From contig NC_044298.2 in NCBI RefSeq assembly GCF_004027225.2, forward strand, positions 1,220,476 through 1,284,475: a DNA stretch of 64,000 bases. The letters run 5' to 3'. This DNA comes from Strigops habroptila. Lineage: Eukaryota; Chordata; Aves; Psittaciformes; Psittacidae. The position numbers and the translations under genes were made by a program. Positions 37,110 through 48,161 of the stretch are shown piece after piece (the stretch's first letter is position 1; every line of letters starts with the position of its first letter). The notes under the pieces are model-generated. The model searched no databases and was not told the DNA's origin. It saw only the letters and a list, made by a program, of their open reading frames with translations.

Positions 37110-37346
37110 TTAACAACAGGGGTAGCAGCACCTGTAGCTGTAATTGCAGCAGGAAGGGTAATAGTATCTGGTGGTGCATGTGGTCCCGTAGTTACAGCAG
37201 CTTCCGCAGCTGTATCTGCGCCGGTAGCTGCACAGGGTCCGGTAGCTGCAGGGGTTGCAGCAGTTGTAGGTCCGGGAGCAGCACACGGTCCTGTAGCAGG
37301 GGGAGTAGCACACGCTGTAGCAGGGGTACCCGTAGCAGCAAGACAT
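37110..37346 (-). CDS. EDMTF-related Cys/Tyr-rich EDC protein starting MSCC (78 aa)
   Basis: A very Cys-rich and Tyr-rich small protein (MSCCYGYPCYSVCYSPCYRT..., ending YRCCYPCC). About a quarter of its residues are Cys, so dense disulfide cross-linking is expected in cornified cells. It starts MSC rather than MTF. Its gene has the same TATA / exon 1 / intron layout, the same acceptor context (TTTCAG|GTTGCC) and a 5' UTR ending CACACCAAG before the ATG like the 44.6 and 48.2 kb genes (GCACCAAG). It also has the same upstream element and 3' end. I read it as an EDMTF paralogue whose coding part diverged. The first nine codons of the longer open frame (from 37373) belong to the 5' UTR. It could instead be classed with other Cys-rich EDC proteins. 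Confidence 0.85.
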   Translation of the reverse strand: MSCCYGYPCYSVCYSPCYRTVCCSRTYNCCNPCSYRTLCSYRRRYSCGSCCNYGTTCTTRYYYPSCCNYSYRCCYPCC

Positions 37347-37374
37347 CTTGGTGTGGTGGATGGGGGCAGGCAAC

Positions 37375-38224
37375 CTGAAAGAGACAGGCAGGTAAGGAGT
37401 AGGCTCAGCTTGTAGGGAGCAGCAGTAGTAGTGGCAAGAGTACCCAACCCCCTTTCTGTGCTCCCTCCTTGTTAGATCTGACTGTGAGACACAGTTTCTT
37501 TAGTTTCTCCTCTTAAAAGTGAATATAATACCCTCTCTTTTTGGACTTTGGACACAGGATGTTCAGCTTCCAGATGTACATCCAAATACATGTGTTTTGG
37601 TGTTCAGGCTCCCAGCATAGGCTGCTGAGGTCAATCACGACAAGTTCATTAAAGGCAGCCTCCTTGTCTGGTTTTAATCTTGTTATGCAAACTATTCCTT
37701 TTCCTGTGCAACCTTGGCTTTGTTAGTGCCAGTTCTAGCAAGGATACTGAAAATACTCTGCTGGGCAGTAAAGAGCTAAGGTTTAAGTCCTCTATTGCCA
37801 CAGATCACAGCTGTTCCAGTGACTTCAGAGAGACTAAAGCAATTCATGTGACTTGTTTATATTCATTATTGCAACATCTTTCCATTCAAAAGCCATTTCC
37901 ACTTTGCATAATATACAATTCTGCCCATGAACTGAATTTCAATTAAAAAAGCTAAAGCAATAGAGCTGCTGCTTTCTTTTATGTGAAGACAAAACTTCTT
38001 ACCAGGCTTCACATCTTGCCAATGATATCTGAAAATTCATTCATCAATGTCCCCAGCTTTTTTTACTATATAGATTAAAAGCATACAGGATAAAATACTT
38101 CTACAACTATTACATATGAGAGGATGCTAGTAAAGGAGTTATTCCCAAGTTAAAGAAATCTCTGAGAGAACAGTATCTGAACTTACCAAGTTCACTGAGC
38201 AGAGTAAACCAAGAGGAGCAATGG
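37375..38224 (-). other. Noncoding exon 1 and 5' UTR intron of the 37.3 kb gene
   Basis: Exon 1 ends at 38187 with AACTTG|GTAAGT. The intron runs 38186-37375. No repeat is recognised in it. Confidence 0.7.
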
Positions 38225-38246
38225 GAAGAGTGTGGGGTTATGAGCA

Positions 38247-38254
38247 CTTTTATA
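38247..38254 (-). promoter_or_regulatory. TATA box of the 37.3 kb gene
   Basis: TATAAAAG on minus, 60 nt upstream of the exon 1 donor. The family upstream element lies at 38432-38445. Confidence 0.75.
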
Positions 38255-38994
38255 CAGTTTCTTTGACCTGTGGAAGTCAGCGCAATTCCTCATGTGCTTC
38301 TATTGCCTGTTAGTCACAAAACACATTTCGGAAGTACATCACCAGTGCAATTGTTATAATTGTTTTCCTCCACATTTAGGTCAATTTTCAAATTCCTCTG
38401 GTAGCACATTGTGATTATGCCTTGGGAGGATCTTTCATCTTAAAACTTTCCAGGAGAAATGGATTTCTAGGAATTCACCCAAAGGACAACTGGGAATGAA
38501 ACTGAAATACATGGAACAGTTCCAGCCACACTGCCTGCCTGGCTGGGGAGCCAATAGACTGTTTCTTTGTTATGCCCCTACAAGAGAGGTGGATACCCCA
38601 CATTGTGGGGTGGTGTAAAATACCTGTCCAGGAAAGAAGCATTATACTATGTGCTTAGGGCTTTTCCCAAACATTTTGATTCATTTCCGTCACAATTAAT
38701 GACAGGCGTTCCATTGATTCCTTTAGGTTCTGCTATTGTCTATAATTTGGCATACACACTATGAGAAGTCTAGGCCAAGGCACGGGATCAATTACATGAG
38801 CATCTGAGCAATGTGTCTGAGACTTTCTGTCTGGTTTATTTTGACTTTTGTCTTTCTCTTTTCTGGATGAAATCATTAGAAAATATTTTTTGAATCAGTA
38901 TCTTGTAATATCACTCACACACGATATTTATTCTATACTATTTTATATATACTATATATTTATTGTATGTATCATATGTATTTATTATAGACCT

Positions 38995-39345
38995 CATAGC
39001 AGACTTCCAATATTTGAAAGGGGCCTACAAGGGTGCTGGAGAGGGACTCTTCATCAAGAGCTGTAGCAATAGGACAAGGGTTAATAGATTAAAACTTAGA
39101 TAGGGGGAATTCAGGTTAGATGTAAGGAAAAAGTTCTTCCCTTTGAGGGTGGTGAGGTGCAGGCACAGATTGCCCAGAGAAGCTGTGGCTGCCGCATCCC
39201 TGGCAGTGTTCAAGGCCAGGTTGGACAGGGCTTGGAGCAACCTGGTCTAGTGGAAGGTGTCCCTGCCTGTGGCAGGGGGTTGGAACTGGATGAGCTTTAA
39301 GCTCCTTTCCAACTCGAACCATTCTATGATTCTATGATTTATGCG
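38995..39345 (+). mobile_element. CR1 LINE 3' fragment
   Basis: Forward CR1 from 'agcagacttccaatatttga' through 'aggaaaaagttcttcccttt' to 'ccattctatgattctatga'. It is closely related to the piece at 55048. Confidence 0.9.
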
Positions 39346-39744
39346 GTGTATATATATATGAGATACATAAATGCATATATAATACTAGGGCAGTATCACT
39401 GCAGGATCTGGTGGTGCAGAAAAGTCTAGGTTTTCTGTTGGTCTACCCCAGGGACTGCAGTAGAGAAAAGGAGAACAGTCTTTTAGGACTTTTAGAAAGG
39501 CTGTGGAAGGTGTCCAGTGGGGTGGAGACCATGTGTTCCTGACTGATGGGAAGCATTTGCTGGTGAGAGTGGATGGAGACTCTCTAGCAGTGAAGGGTCC
39601 TATGAAGTCTCATGCTTTCCAACGGGCTTTAGTATAATAAAAAGGTTTGTGAAGTGCTATAAGTTGCTCACTGCAGAATGGATTTTTCTAAACCAGGAAT
39701 GGAGAAATCACTCCTGATTTTTTGTGGTGTTATTATCCAGTGAG

Positions 39745-39945
39745 TTACTGTGAGGGTACTGAGGTGCTGGCACAGGTTGCCTGGAGAATCTGTGGCTGCC
39801 CCATTCCTGGCAGTATTCAAGGCCAGGTTGGACAGGGCTTGGAGCAACCTGCTCTAGTGCAAGGTGTCCCTGCCCGTGGCAGGGGGTTGGAACTGGATGA
39901 GCTTTAAGGTCCCTTCAACACAAACCAGTCTGTGATGCTATGAGA
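39745..39945 (+). mobile_element. CR1 LINE 3' fragment
   Basis: Forward CR1: 'gctggcacaggttgcctgga', 'caaggccaggttggacaggg', ending 'aaccagtctgtgatgctatg'. Confidence 0.9.
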
Positions 39946-40069
39946 TACAGCTGTATCTCTGCCTACACCGAGTGAGGACAATGACTGTAATGCCTTAATT
40001 TTAATAAAAAAACCCAGTGCTTAGCTCGGGAGTTCCCTTGTTGTTTATTGTCCAACATCAAGGCACTTT

Positions 40070-40262
40070 TCAGCAACAAACCATTAATATTTAAATAATA
40101 TGAACATTTCTAAAGTAAGTTTTAATGACTGCTTTGGAAAAGCATTGATACTATAAATTCTGATGAGGCTCAGCACTTCTCGAATGTCTGTTATTATCCT
40201 CATTTAATATGCAAATGGAGAATGGCTCACTACGGTGAAGGTCATGCAAGGAGGTATTTGTT
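40070..40262 (+). repeat. Distal upstream module, copy 2 (no gene attached)
   Basis: Shares 'taatatttaaataata', 'attctgatgaggctcagcac', 'gtctgttattatcct' and 'ggtgaaggtcatgcaagga' with the modules at 32403 and 46640. Confidence 0.6.
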
Positions 40263-41016
40263 GAGTTAAAATAAAAGGCTCTTGACTTTACGTTTTGAGC
40301 TCTGCTTCCTTTGGGAACCTAGTGTTAGATGAGGTTGAAAACCAGCATAAATAAGATTTGTAGTAAAAGAATATGTGTAATTTTAACTTCTCAATATTCT
40401 GATAACATCAGTGTCACAGAACTTAATTTACATTTGCTTTGGTGATATCCTGAAAGAGTTTTATTATGGTATGAGCAGGTGCAATGGCAGGGTATGGACT
40501 CTGTGATTAATTCTTCCTCCTTCCTTTTTATATCTGTTTGTAATTGTTACCCAAATGAATGACAAACTTCTGTAAATTTCCTGGGTTTCGATAGTGAACC
40601 AGACTGAAAGGAAATATTAAAAGCATAAAATAAAAAGTATTTTAGAAGAAGAGGAGAAAATGCCTATTTTTTTCTCAAATACAAACCTCAGTTTGAGAGG
40701 CACAAGTAGGAGGCAAAGTGGCATAAAATGCTTTTACCTCCTCTATTACTCTAGGATTAGGATTTTTTGTTCTGCAAGGAAGAGGGTGTGCACTAGGGTT
40801 TATTTTTAAATGTATATTAGATAGTTATAAATGTATGGAACTTTTCCTTCTGGGAAATGCTGACATAATTCAGGTTACATACAAGTTTAATATGTTAAAA
40901 ATACCCCAAATATATGAATTTTGATTCTCAACCATCTCTAGCCTGAGGATCTGCCATTCTTTTGTCCATTTTGGTATCTCAATTTGATAATTAGAACTGA
41001 GGATTATCCGAAAAGT

Positions 41017-41107
41017 TTTTAAGATGAAACAAGCCCATAACTTTTGCATCATCAAGATGAGAACTAATAATCCCTGATGTTGAAGAAACCAATTATATTA
41101 ATTCAAG
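41017..41107 (+). promoter_or_regulatory. Relict proximal EDMTF promoter elements
   Basis: TTTTAAGATGAAACAAGCC (41017-41035), ACTAATAATCCC (41073-41084) and AATTATATTAATTCAAG (41091-41107) occur in the same order as in the functional promoter at 33187-33282. No TATA box, exon 1 or coding exon follows. Confidence 0.6.
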
Positions 41108-43229
41108 TTGTGACGAGTACAAAAAAATTTAGTGTTGTTGCTGTTTGCACAGGTCAGAAGATCATAATTTCGGAGTGACCAAGCAACCTGTTGCGTGGTG
41201 GCTGAGGTCAGCTCCCTCACAAACACCTGAGGAGTACTGGAATGGCCATTCATTGTCCTGGGAAGTTAAACACGTGCATGAGGTTTTCCAAAGTTATCCA
41301 AGTGCTCAAAATTCCTAGAATATTTTGAAGTCCCTAATATTGAAAATCAGAAATTGAGCTTGGGAAGTGTCAGTTCAATAATGCCTGAACTTCTGTACCT
41401 ACAAATGAAAGTAACATAGGGAAGTGCCCTAAACTTCAAGACATGCAGCAGGGTTCAATCAGTAACTGGAAATATAATTTAGGGAAAACCTTGGTAATTA
41501 TAGAAAGATAGATTCACAGAGGAAAATATATTAAGACATTTAGTGAAGAGCCATGACTCACGAGAACATTGCAGGTTTAAGTGTCTTAATCCCTGTAAGA
41601 TTTCAATTGCTTTTTGCACTTCTCATTTGTCAAATGATTTCTCCTATGTTAGCCTTTGTTTGATGTATTTTTCTAGCTGGACTGTGGTAGATTTTACACC
41701 ACAACTAACATAAATATTTTAAAAATGGTATTAAAAAGAACTTCTGAAAAATTTAGTGAACAATGTTGGCATTTTCTTTCAAGATCTATGTTTCTATTTT
41801 TTCTTGAACTCTTGCTTTATCAAGGGCACATTTATTTTGTTTCCTATTATGTCAGTAATAAGCTTATATAGAAACAATATATGTAATTATATAGCAATGG
41901 CATGTAATTCTAAATACAAGCAAATAGGCTATATTTGTGTGTGTATTGAAAACTTGAAACTCAAAAATTGAAAATTTCTTGAGTTGTGATCCACTTTTCC
42001 CCATTTCTTCTGACAACGTGCTATGACTTACAATATTTATTTAAAAATATCTAGTAATTTAATTTTTTATGAAATGATGAATGGCATTTCACAGAAATTC
42101 ATGTTGGTTTTTTTTGCATTATGAACAAAACTGGAATCTGAACATTTTGAATGAGTCAAAAAAAGAATTGAAAAACGATTACCAATTGGTTTGTTACCAA
42201 TTGTGAAATAGAAAAGTCTATAACACAATGCATCAACTGATAACTTCTCTTAAACTTTTAAAACAAATTTATACATAAGCCACAGTTACTTTTAAATAAA
42301 AAAAAAACCAAAACCGCTTCAGATGCTGAATTTGCACTTCATGACCAGTTGAGGGAAACCTTGATTTGCATTTTTAGATTGTTAGATGAAAACATTTTCA
42401 GTAAAAGGAAATTAATGTAACAGTTGAGCACAGTGAACATAAAAAGTCTTTGTTTTAGTATGTAATTTGTCTAGAATAAGTTTCCAGAAGTACCAGTTAC
42501 TGTAGACCAGAATCATGAATTTTCAAAGCATGGTTTGTTGCATGTTTCTGGCAGCTCACCCAGGACTTGTGGGCTTGTTTTCTTCAGGTTTCTCTTATAC
42601 AGCCTCCTCTGCCAACCTCTTGAATAACCTATTGAATAAGTGTTTAGGTTCTGCTTCATTTCTATGCTCTGCTTTTACGTGGATGCAAATTCATATGAAC
42701 CTCACTTCTGCTGGGAATTGGTGGCAACTGGCACTTATGGGATGAGGAAGGAAACCCTACAGCTATCCCTTCCGTTGCAGTCTACCCACCAGAGAAAGTC
42801 AGCATCACAGTCCACAGAAGCCTCCTACATGCAGATCGGTGTTAGCTGGAGAACTGAAGCTCCTGCAGACCAGGAGAAGAAGCATTTCTTGTTGGAAATC
42901 ACTTGCAAAACTCAATGTTCTTGTGGCTCCATATGGCTCCTGCCTGGGAACGATCCCAGTAGGTTCACCCTTTTGTCATCAAGCTGGTAGCCACTTTTCC
43001 TTTAAGCAACTCTTCCTCCTCCCTGTCACATGACCTCTTGGCAATTACAGGGAAGAAGAGGCTTCCCATTCAAGCCTCTCCTTATCTGGAATCTGCATGC
43101 TTCTCCTCTTCCTTTGTAGAACAGTTTTTGCTGATGGTGAAGGCTGGCAGATGATTACAGGATGCATGCCAGAAAGCCAGCCCAGCTAGGGCAGTGATAG
43201 GAAGGACTAAGCTCACAGCTCAGTCACAG

Positions 43230-43300
43230 GGCATCATACAGTCATATAAACCTAGCATGGTTTACATTGAAAGGGACCTTAAAGCTCCATGTCCTTCTTA
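43230..43300 (-). mobile_element. Degenerate CR1 3' tail
   Basis: 'tcatataaacctagcatggt' followed by 'gaaagggaccttaaagctcc', a worn reverse CR1 tail. Confidence 0.6.
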
Positions 43301-43336
43301 TGTTGATGCCTCCAGAGCTGGACGTAGGACTGCAGG

Positions 43337-43356
43337 TGTGTGTGTGTGTGTGTGTC
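43337..43356. repeat. (GT)n microsatellite
   Basis: About ten uninterrupted GT units. Confidence 0.9.
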
Positions 43357-43942
43357 TTACCAGAGTGGAGTAGAGGAGAATCCCCTCCCTCAACCTGCTG
43401 CTCACGTTGCTGGGGATGCAACCCGACTGTGCAAAGTAATCGCTGGCAGAAAAATAGCAATATTGAAATGTTGATGCTCACTGGGAAGAGATGAATGTGA
43501 GCTCCTGTGTGTTCTCATACTAGGTACCTACTTCAGAGCTGCAGAAAGCTGAGGGAGTCCAGCATTTTGGGTCTCAGCGCGTTTTGGATCCTCAAATGTA
43601 ACATAACCTGGGCTGGAATGTGGTCAGTAAGCACTGATATAGTTTTCTTAAATCTTTTTATTTCTTAGCTAGTATTTTGGAAATAAACAGTGTTTTGGTG
43701 TGTTTAGTGGAAGAGGGGCAGAGTTGGGACATGGCAGATGTGAGTTTTCAGGATTGTCCTGGAGGAGACAGAAATTGAGGTGTTCGATATGTCCTCTGTC
43801 ATCTCAGATTCTACAGGATGTTTAAAACTGCAGATATGAGAAGCTTGTGCCTCCTTTTTTGCCATGTCTCAGGTAAATAATTAGTAAAGTCAAATATAAA
43901 AGAAAAATATATAACAAAAAGCAGTATTGTGATGCAAGATCT

Positions 43943-43948
43943 TTTAAT
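43943..43948 (-). other. Likely poly(A) signal of the 44.6 kb EDMTF gene
   Basis: ATTAAA on minus followed by AGATCTTGCATCACAATA, the shared family 3' end. Confidence 0.65.
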
Positions 43949-44359
43949 GAGAGTAAGAAGCAGTTACAGCTTGTAGTAGTAGAGAATAGAAGCATCCAGA
44001 GATTCACACATTCTTTAAAAAGAGTTACAAGATTGCAGAGTAGATGCTTTTGGGACTATGGTGGTGTTTGGTGAAGAGCAGAGCTGTCAGCACAGTATAC
44101 GGCAAGACGAGGTATCTGCTCTACTCTGCATCTACTGTTGTAAAGCTACACATCAAACTACACAGTACATCCAAAGGTGATGAAGGAAGAGTTCACTCTA
44201 AAAGCAAGTTATTCAAAGTAGCTGCAGACATTGAAGAGAGGTGCTAAGTGCTCAGGACCATTCCTGACTGCAGTCGCTGTCAAGGGAGCTTAGCAAAGGT
44301 AAAATTCATACATTACTATTTTGCCTTTCATTTTCTATCTGGTCATTACACGGCTGGGG

Positions 44360-44623
44360 TTAGCAGGGGTAGCAGCTCCCATAGCTGTATCTACGGGTGT
44401 AGCAAGAAGAGTAGGGGTAGCAGTAGCGGGAGCTGTAGGAGGGGTAGCAGTCACGGTAACCGCACAGACTCCCATAGCCCCGGTAGCCGCAGGGGCTCCT
44501 GCAGTCGTAGGTCTGGTAGCTGCAGGGGCTTCCACAGTCGTAGCTCCTGTAGGCGTACACAGTCCCATAGTTGCAGGGTGAGTAGCAGGAATCCTCACAC
44601 TGGGTCTGGTAGCAGAAAGTCAT
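44360..44623 (-). CDS. EDMTF: EDMTF-type EDC protein, Cys/Tyr-rich (87 aa)
   Basis: Starts MTFCYQTQCEDSCYSPCNYG. The body is built of Tyr-Arg-Ser/Cys-Gly units (YDCGSPCSYQTYDCRSPCGY), and it ends RRYSYGSCYPC. Cys, Tyr, Ser, Gly and Arg dominate. The start is the first ATG after the acceptor TGTTTCAG|ACTTGCC. The longer open frame up to 44821 is intronic. The protein differs from the head-to-head partner at 48.2 kb only by one substitution (Ala for Thr in GTVYxYRS) and one extra Ser. Introns and 3' UTRs of the two genes are clearly more diverged than the coding exons. It is expected to be a cornified-cell structural protein, probably disulfide-linked. Confidence 0.9.
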   Translation of the reverse strand: MTFCYQTQCEDSCYSPCNYGTVYAYRSYDCGSPCSYQTYDCRSPCGYRGYGSLCGYRDCYPSYSSRYCYPYSSCYTRRYSYGSCYPC

Positions 44624-44650
44624 CTTGGTGCGATGGAGGGGGAGGCAAGT

Positions 44651-45457
44651 CTGAAACACAGCAGAAGAGAAGATAAGGTCTGCCCCAGAGACCGAGCGGA
44701 TGCTTGCTGCTTCTAGAAAACCCTGTGTAAGTATAGGAAAGGGGGAGGAGAGAAGGGTGAACATAGGAACCACTCCAACACCTCCATTCAAAGCTACACC
44801 CTGACTACCTGCCCAGCTCACTCCTTTCTAGTTTTCCCCCTTCTTTTCTCCATAAAAATATTTTATGCTGCTTGTTACCATTGCTTAGACTTGGGAGTCT
44901 ATTTTCAAATAGTATTTGAGAGAGGATCTTGTTAGGATTGGATTGTCTGTATCAGTGTCTGATGCTTCTCTAAAAACCATCAGTGAACAGACACTAGATC
45001 AGGAATGAATTCTGCCAATTCTTGCCATTGAAACAAGACACCACAGAAGAAATCCTTCCCTTGCGCAGTGCTCTGCTGAAAAAAGCAGCTTGTTTGTTTG
45101 AACCCGTGTCCGTGCCTTATTTGCCAGTTGAATATACTTGCTTTTTTTTCAAAATAATGAAAAAATATATAATGCATTGTCTGCTTCATAATAAAGAAAC
45201 CTGAAAGGCTTCAGTATACCATAAACAAAGGTAATTTCTTCTAAGCTTATGTAGGCATCTCAATATCACATTTTAAACAAAATGAATTGTGCTTGCTGTG
45301 AAATCACAGCCTTTGCTGGGAAAAAGCCTTTGCTTTTAAAGTATAACTGCTGTCTATATAGCAATATAGTAGAAACACAGCATCTACACAGAAATAAGAC
45401 ATTGTAGTAAGTCTGACTTACCAAGTTCAATGAGAATGTAAGTCCGGAGATGCGAGT
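44651..45457 (-). other. Noncoding exon 1 and 5' UTR intron of the 44.6 kb EDMTF gene
   Basis: Exon 1 ends at 45422 with AACTTG|GTAAGTC, the same exon end as in the 37.3 kb gene. The intron runs 45421-44651. Confidence 0.7.
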
Positions 45458-45479
45458 GGAGAGTGTTGAATTTCTCTCC

Positions 45480-45487
45480 CTTTTATA
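45480..45487 (-). promoter_or_regulatory. TATA box of the 44.6 kb EDMTF gene
   Basis: TATAAAAG on minus. Family elements lie upstream at 45561-45579 and 45643-45657. Confidence 0.75.
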
Positions 45488-46639
45488 TGTTTATCTGACC
45501 AAGCCTACTGTGCTTTAAACTTCTATTCATCACAAAACAAATTTACTTATGCACGTCATTCCTTCAGTTGATGTAATTGTTTGCCTTGGTTTGTGATCAT
45601 TAGTCAGTTCTTGGCTTCCAAAAGTATGACATTGCATTGCAGTTTTCTTTCATGTTCAGACTTCCTGGGTGAATTATATTTGTAGAATTAGTGTGGTGAA
45701 GGAAGGATATTGAGAGCAGAATTGATTGACGTTCACAATCCCAATTTTGGAGGAATGGATGAATTTCAGTCTATGAAGCCTGCAATGACTCTGGATTGGT
45801 TTGAGGAAGGAGGAATTTCAGGGTTTTTCTTTTCAGAAACAATAATCCCTAGAAATCATTACTTGTTCAGTTGTTCGGGGTTTTTTTTTATTTCAAAGTT
45901 GCATTTTTAGGTCAGAATATTAGCAATATTTTTATTTATAGTATCATTTGTATTATTTCCAACTCAAAAGCAGAAGTACAGGAAAGGCGGTTGGGTTAGA
46001 GGATAAATCTGGTCTGTACCTTGCTGCAGTCAAATATACATGGGTGCGTTAACTGTATACTGTGACCTGCACAGGAAAGTCATGTAGATTCACTTGCTTG
46101 AAATGCTCCATCAATTACTTTTACCAAACTTCAACAGCCACCTACTTTGTCTACATAGAAGGAAACTGGGGTCCTTTTTAGTATAAAAATGGCGGAAATG
46201 TGAAAATGCATCTGAATAAAGCAGAGTCACTGACAAGACTTTATGAGAACCCTAAAGCAGGTAGCAATAAATAATCAATCTAAAGGATATTTGAAATTTG
46301 AAATTGCATAATATATGAAATAAACTGACAAATTCAGGCTCCTGGAGAGCCAACGCAAGCGAGACAGATTTCATGGATCCAAAAATATCTCCTTAGAGAT
46401 TGTTTATGCTTAGATCAGAAAAGATTCACTCACGGGTTCATTACAAAGGAACAAGATAAACCAAACAGGAACATATCTGTGTAATAACTGTAGTTTTCCT
46501 AAGGAGTCCCCCAACAGCTAAATATGGTTTAACATGACATTTTCTTAATGTTGTTGAGGTGTTTAACTTCATGCTGTTAATGACAGTGAATAATGCTGAG
46601 TCCTGTGAATGTGACCTGGTAAAGCAGCAACATCCCGGT

Positions 46640-46830
46640 CTTCCCTGGTGACCTTCACCTCAAAACACTGCTGTTTACTTGCATCTAAGGGAAGGATAAT
46701 AACAGACATGTCAGACGTTCAGGGCCTTTCTCAAAATTTTTAATATCAAAGCCTTCATTAATACTTATTAAAGATTTACATGTACAAAGAGATTTATTAT
46801 TTAAATATTAATACTATGTTAGTGGAAAAC
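46640..46830 (-). repeat. Distal upstream module, copy 3
   Basis: On the minus strand it reads 'taatatttaaataata', 'gtctgttattatcct' and 'aggtgaaggtca', matching copies 1 and 2. It lies about 1.15 kb upstream of the 44.6 kb gene. Confidence 0.6.
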
Positions 46831-47328
46831 GCCCTGGCGTTATGTAACACAGTTTCTAAAAATGTGTATCACGTTATCCTCTTTCTAGGCTTTATTAAGG
46901 ATGTAATTTATGGCTGGAGAATTGAGTCTTGGAAAGGTTTTTCTTGGAAAATACGTCATATACATACCTTTTTAATGCTTCTACACCAATTTTCTAGCTG
47001 AATCAATCAGCGCAGAAATATCATATTCCATGACAGCATCAACGCAAAGGTCTTACCCACTTTGCTAGTCATGGGAAATGTTGGAAGGGATTGGTAAGAA
47101 CGTGCTGTTTCATGCATCATTAAATTATGAAATACATGAAAATGAGAGGCTCCCCCTTCCACAAGTATTTCAGGAAAAAACCTGTGCCAAAAAGCACATG
47201 GGCCAACATGCACAGTGAGGCCGGTCCTCCAACAATGATGTTTAGCAATTCATACATCTTTGTATATACTGCTGGACTGAAGAAGTGAATTCAGCACTAT
47301 GATACCAAGGCTCAATTGCCCTGGGCAG

Positions 47329-47347
47329 TTTTGAGATGAAAGAAACC
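47329..47347 (+). promoter_or_regulatory. Conserved EDMTF upstream element
   Basis: TTTTGAGATGAAAGAAACC, 148 bp upstream of the TATA box of the 48.2 kb gene. Confidence 0.6.
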
Positions 47348-47494
47348 TGGAGGGTGTAGCCTGTATGTCACAGTGCTGGACCAATAATCAGAAACCCTGG
47401 GAAGAACCGGTATATCAATGAGAAGGAGTCATGAGGGAAGCAAAATGTGTTTGGTAATTGGACCCTTTCCTGCATGGGGCGGGACTGAGAGCTC

Positions 47495-47502
47495 TATAAA
47501 AA
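47495..47502 (+). promoter_or_regulatory. TATA box of the 48.2 kb EDMTF gene
   Basis: TATAAAAA, preceded by a GC box at 47476-47485 and about 30 nt before the inferred exon 1. Confidence 0.75.
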
Positions 47503-47523
47503 CCCCACAACACCTAGGATAAT

Positions 47524-48134
47524 GCATTCACTTCTCCTGCCTTATCCTCCTTGCAGAGTGGGTAAGTTGGAACAGATTTAGGAAACCTAGTGAATAATGA
47601 TACAATTTTCCCTCTCTTCCTGCCGTTCCAGTTACTAATCTATGAGTGTTGTAGATTAATTCACTGGGAATTAATTAAGGAATTAAGGGTTGTGATATGA
47701 TGAGAATTACTCATATGTAAGATATTCTTTCCTCGCTGGATTTTCATTGGTATTCCAGAGTTTGAAACGGTGACAATTCTGCACATATTGCTCTTTTCCC
47801 TTTAAGTCTTCATCTCAGTACAGCTATGAAGGATTTTCCAGTTTCTTTCCTGTCAGCTCCTTTTTGACACAGGTGTCATGGTTCACAATCCTATCTCCCA
47901 TCATGATCCATGGGTGCAGCCAGTGGGGATGGGCAGGAAAGCTCAGAAAGGCTGGTCAGGACAGAGGATTAGGGGTAAGACCTGGCACTAAAAATCAGGA
48001 TAGAATGATAGTGTCAGGCAGCATGCCTGGATTTGCTGGGTCTTTCTTCCCTGCATACTTGCAGCACTTATTTGGGTTTTACTAGCTGTTGGGAGCATTG
48101 CCTTACAGGCTTTTCCTTCCCTGTGGTGTTTTAG
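47524..48134 (+). other. Noncoding exon 1 and 5' UTR intron of the 48.2 kb EDMTF gene
   Basis: Exon 1 is about 47524-47561, donor AGTGG|GTAAGTT. The 573 bp intron ends GTGTTTTAG at 48134. Confidence 0.7.
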
Positions 48135-48161
48135 GCTTGCCTCCCCCTCCATCGCACCAAG

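Larger units (their letters stand above)
38255..43942. other. Long intergenic region with a relict EDMTF upstream region
   Basis: No coding exon recognised. It holds CR1 pieces at 38995-39345, 39745-39945 and 43230-43300, and a copy of the EDMTF distal module plus proximal elements at 40070-41107 that is not followed by a TATA box or gene. Open frames such as 42515-42745 lack EDC composition. Confidence 0.55.
45488..47494. promoter_or_regulatory. Shared divergent upstream region of the 44.6 and 48.2 kb EDMTF genes
   Basis: Contains the minus-oriented elements at 45561-45579 and 45643-45657, the distal module (minus) at 46640-46830, and the plus-oriented element at 47329-47347. A GC box (GGGGCGGGAC, 47476-47485) lies just before the plus TATA. 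Confidence 0.6.

Noticed and set aside
42515-42990. Open frames of 76-116 codons on plus downstream of the relict EDMTF promoter
   Set aside because: Considered as remnants of the lost gene, but the translations have no MTF start and no Tyr/Cys/Gly bias.
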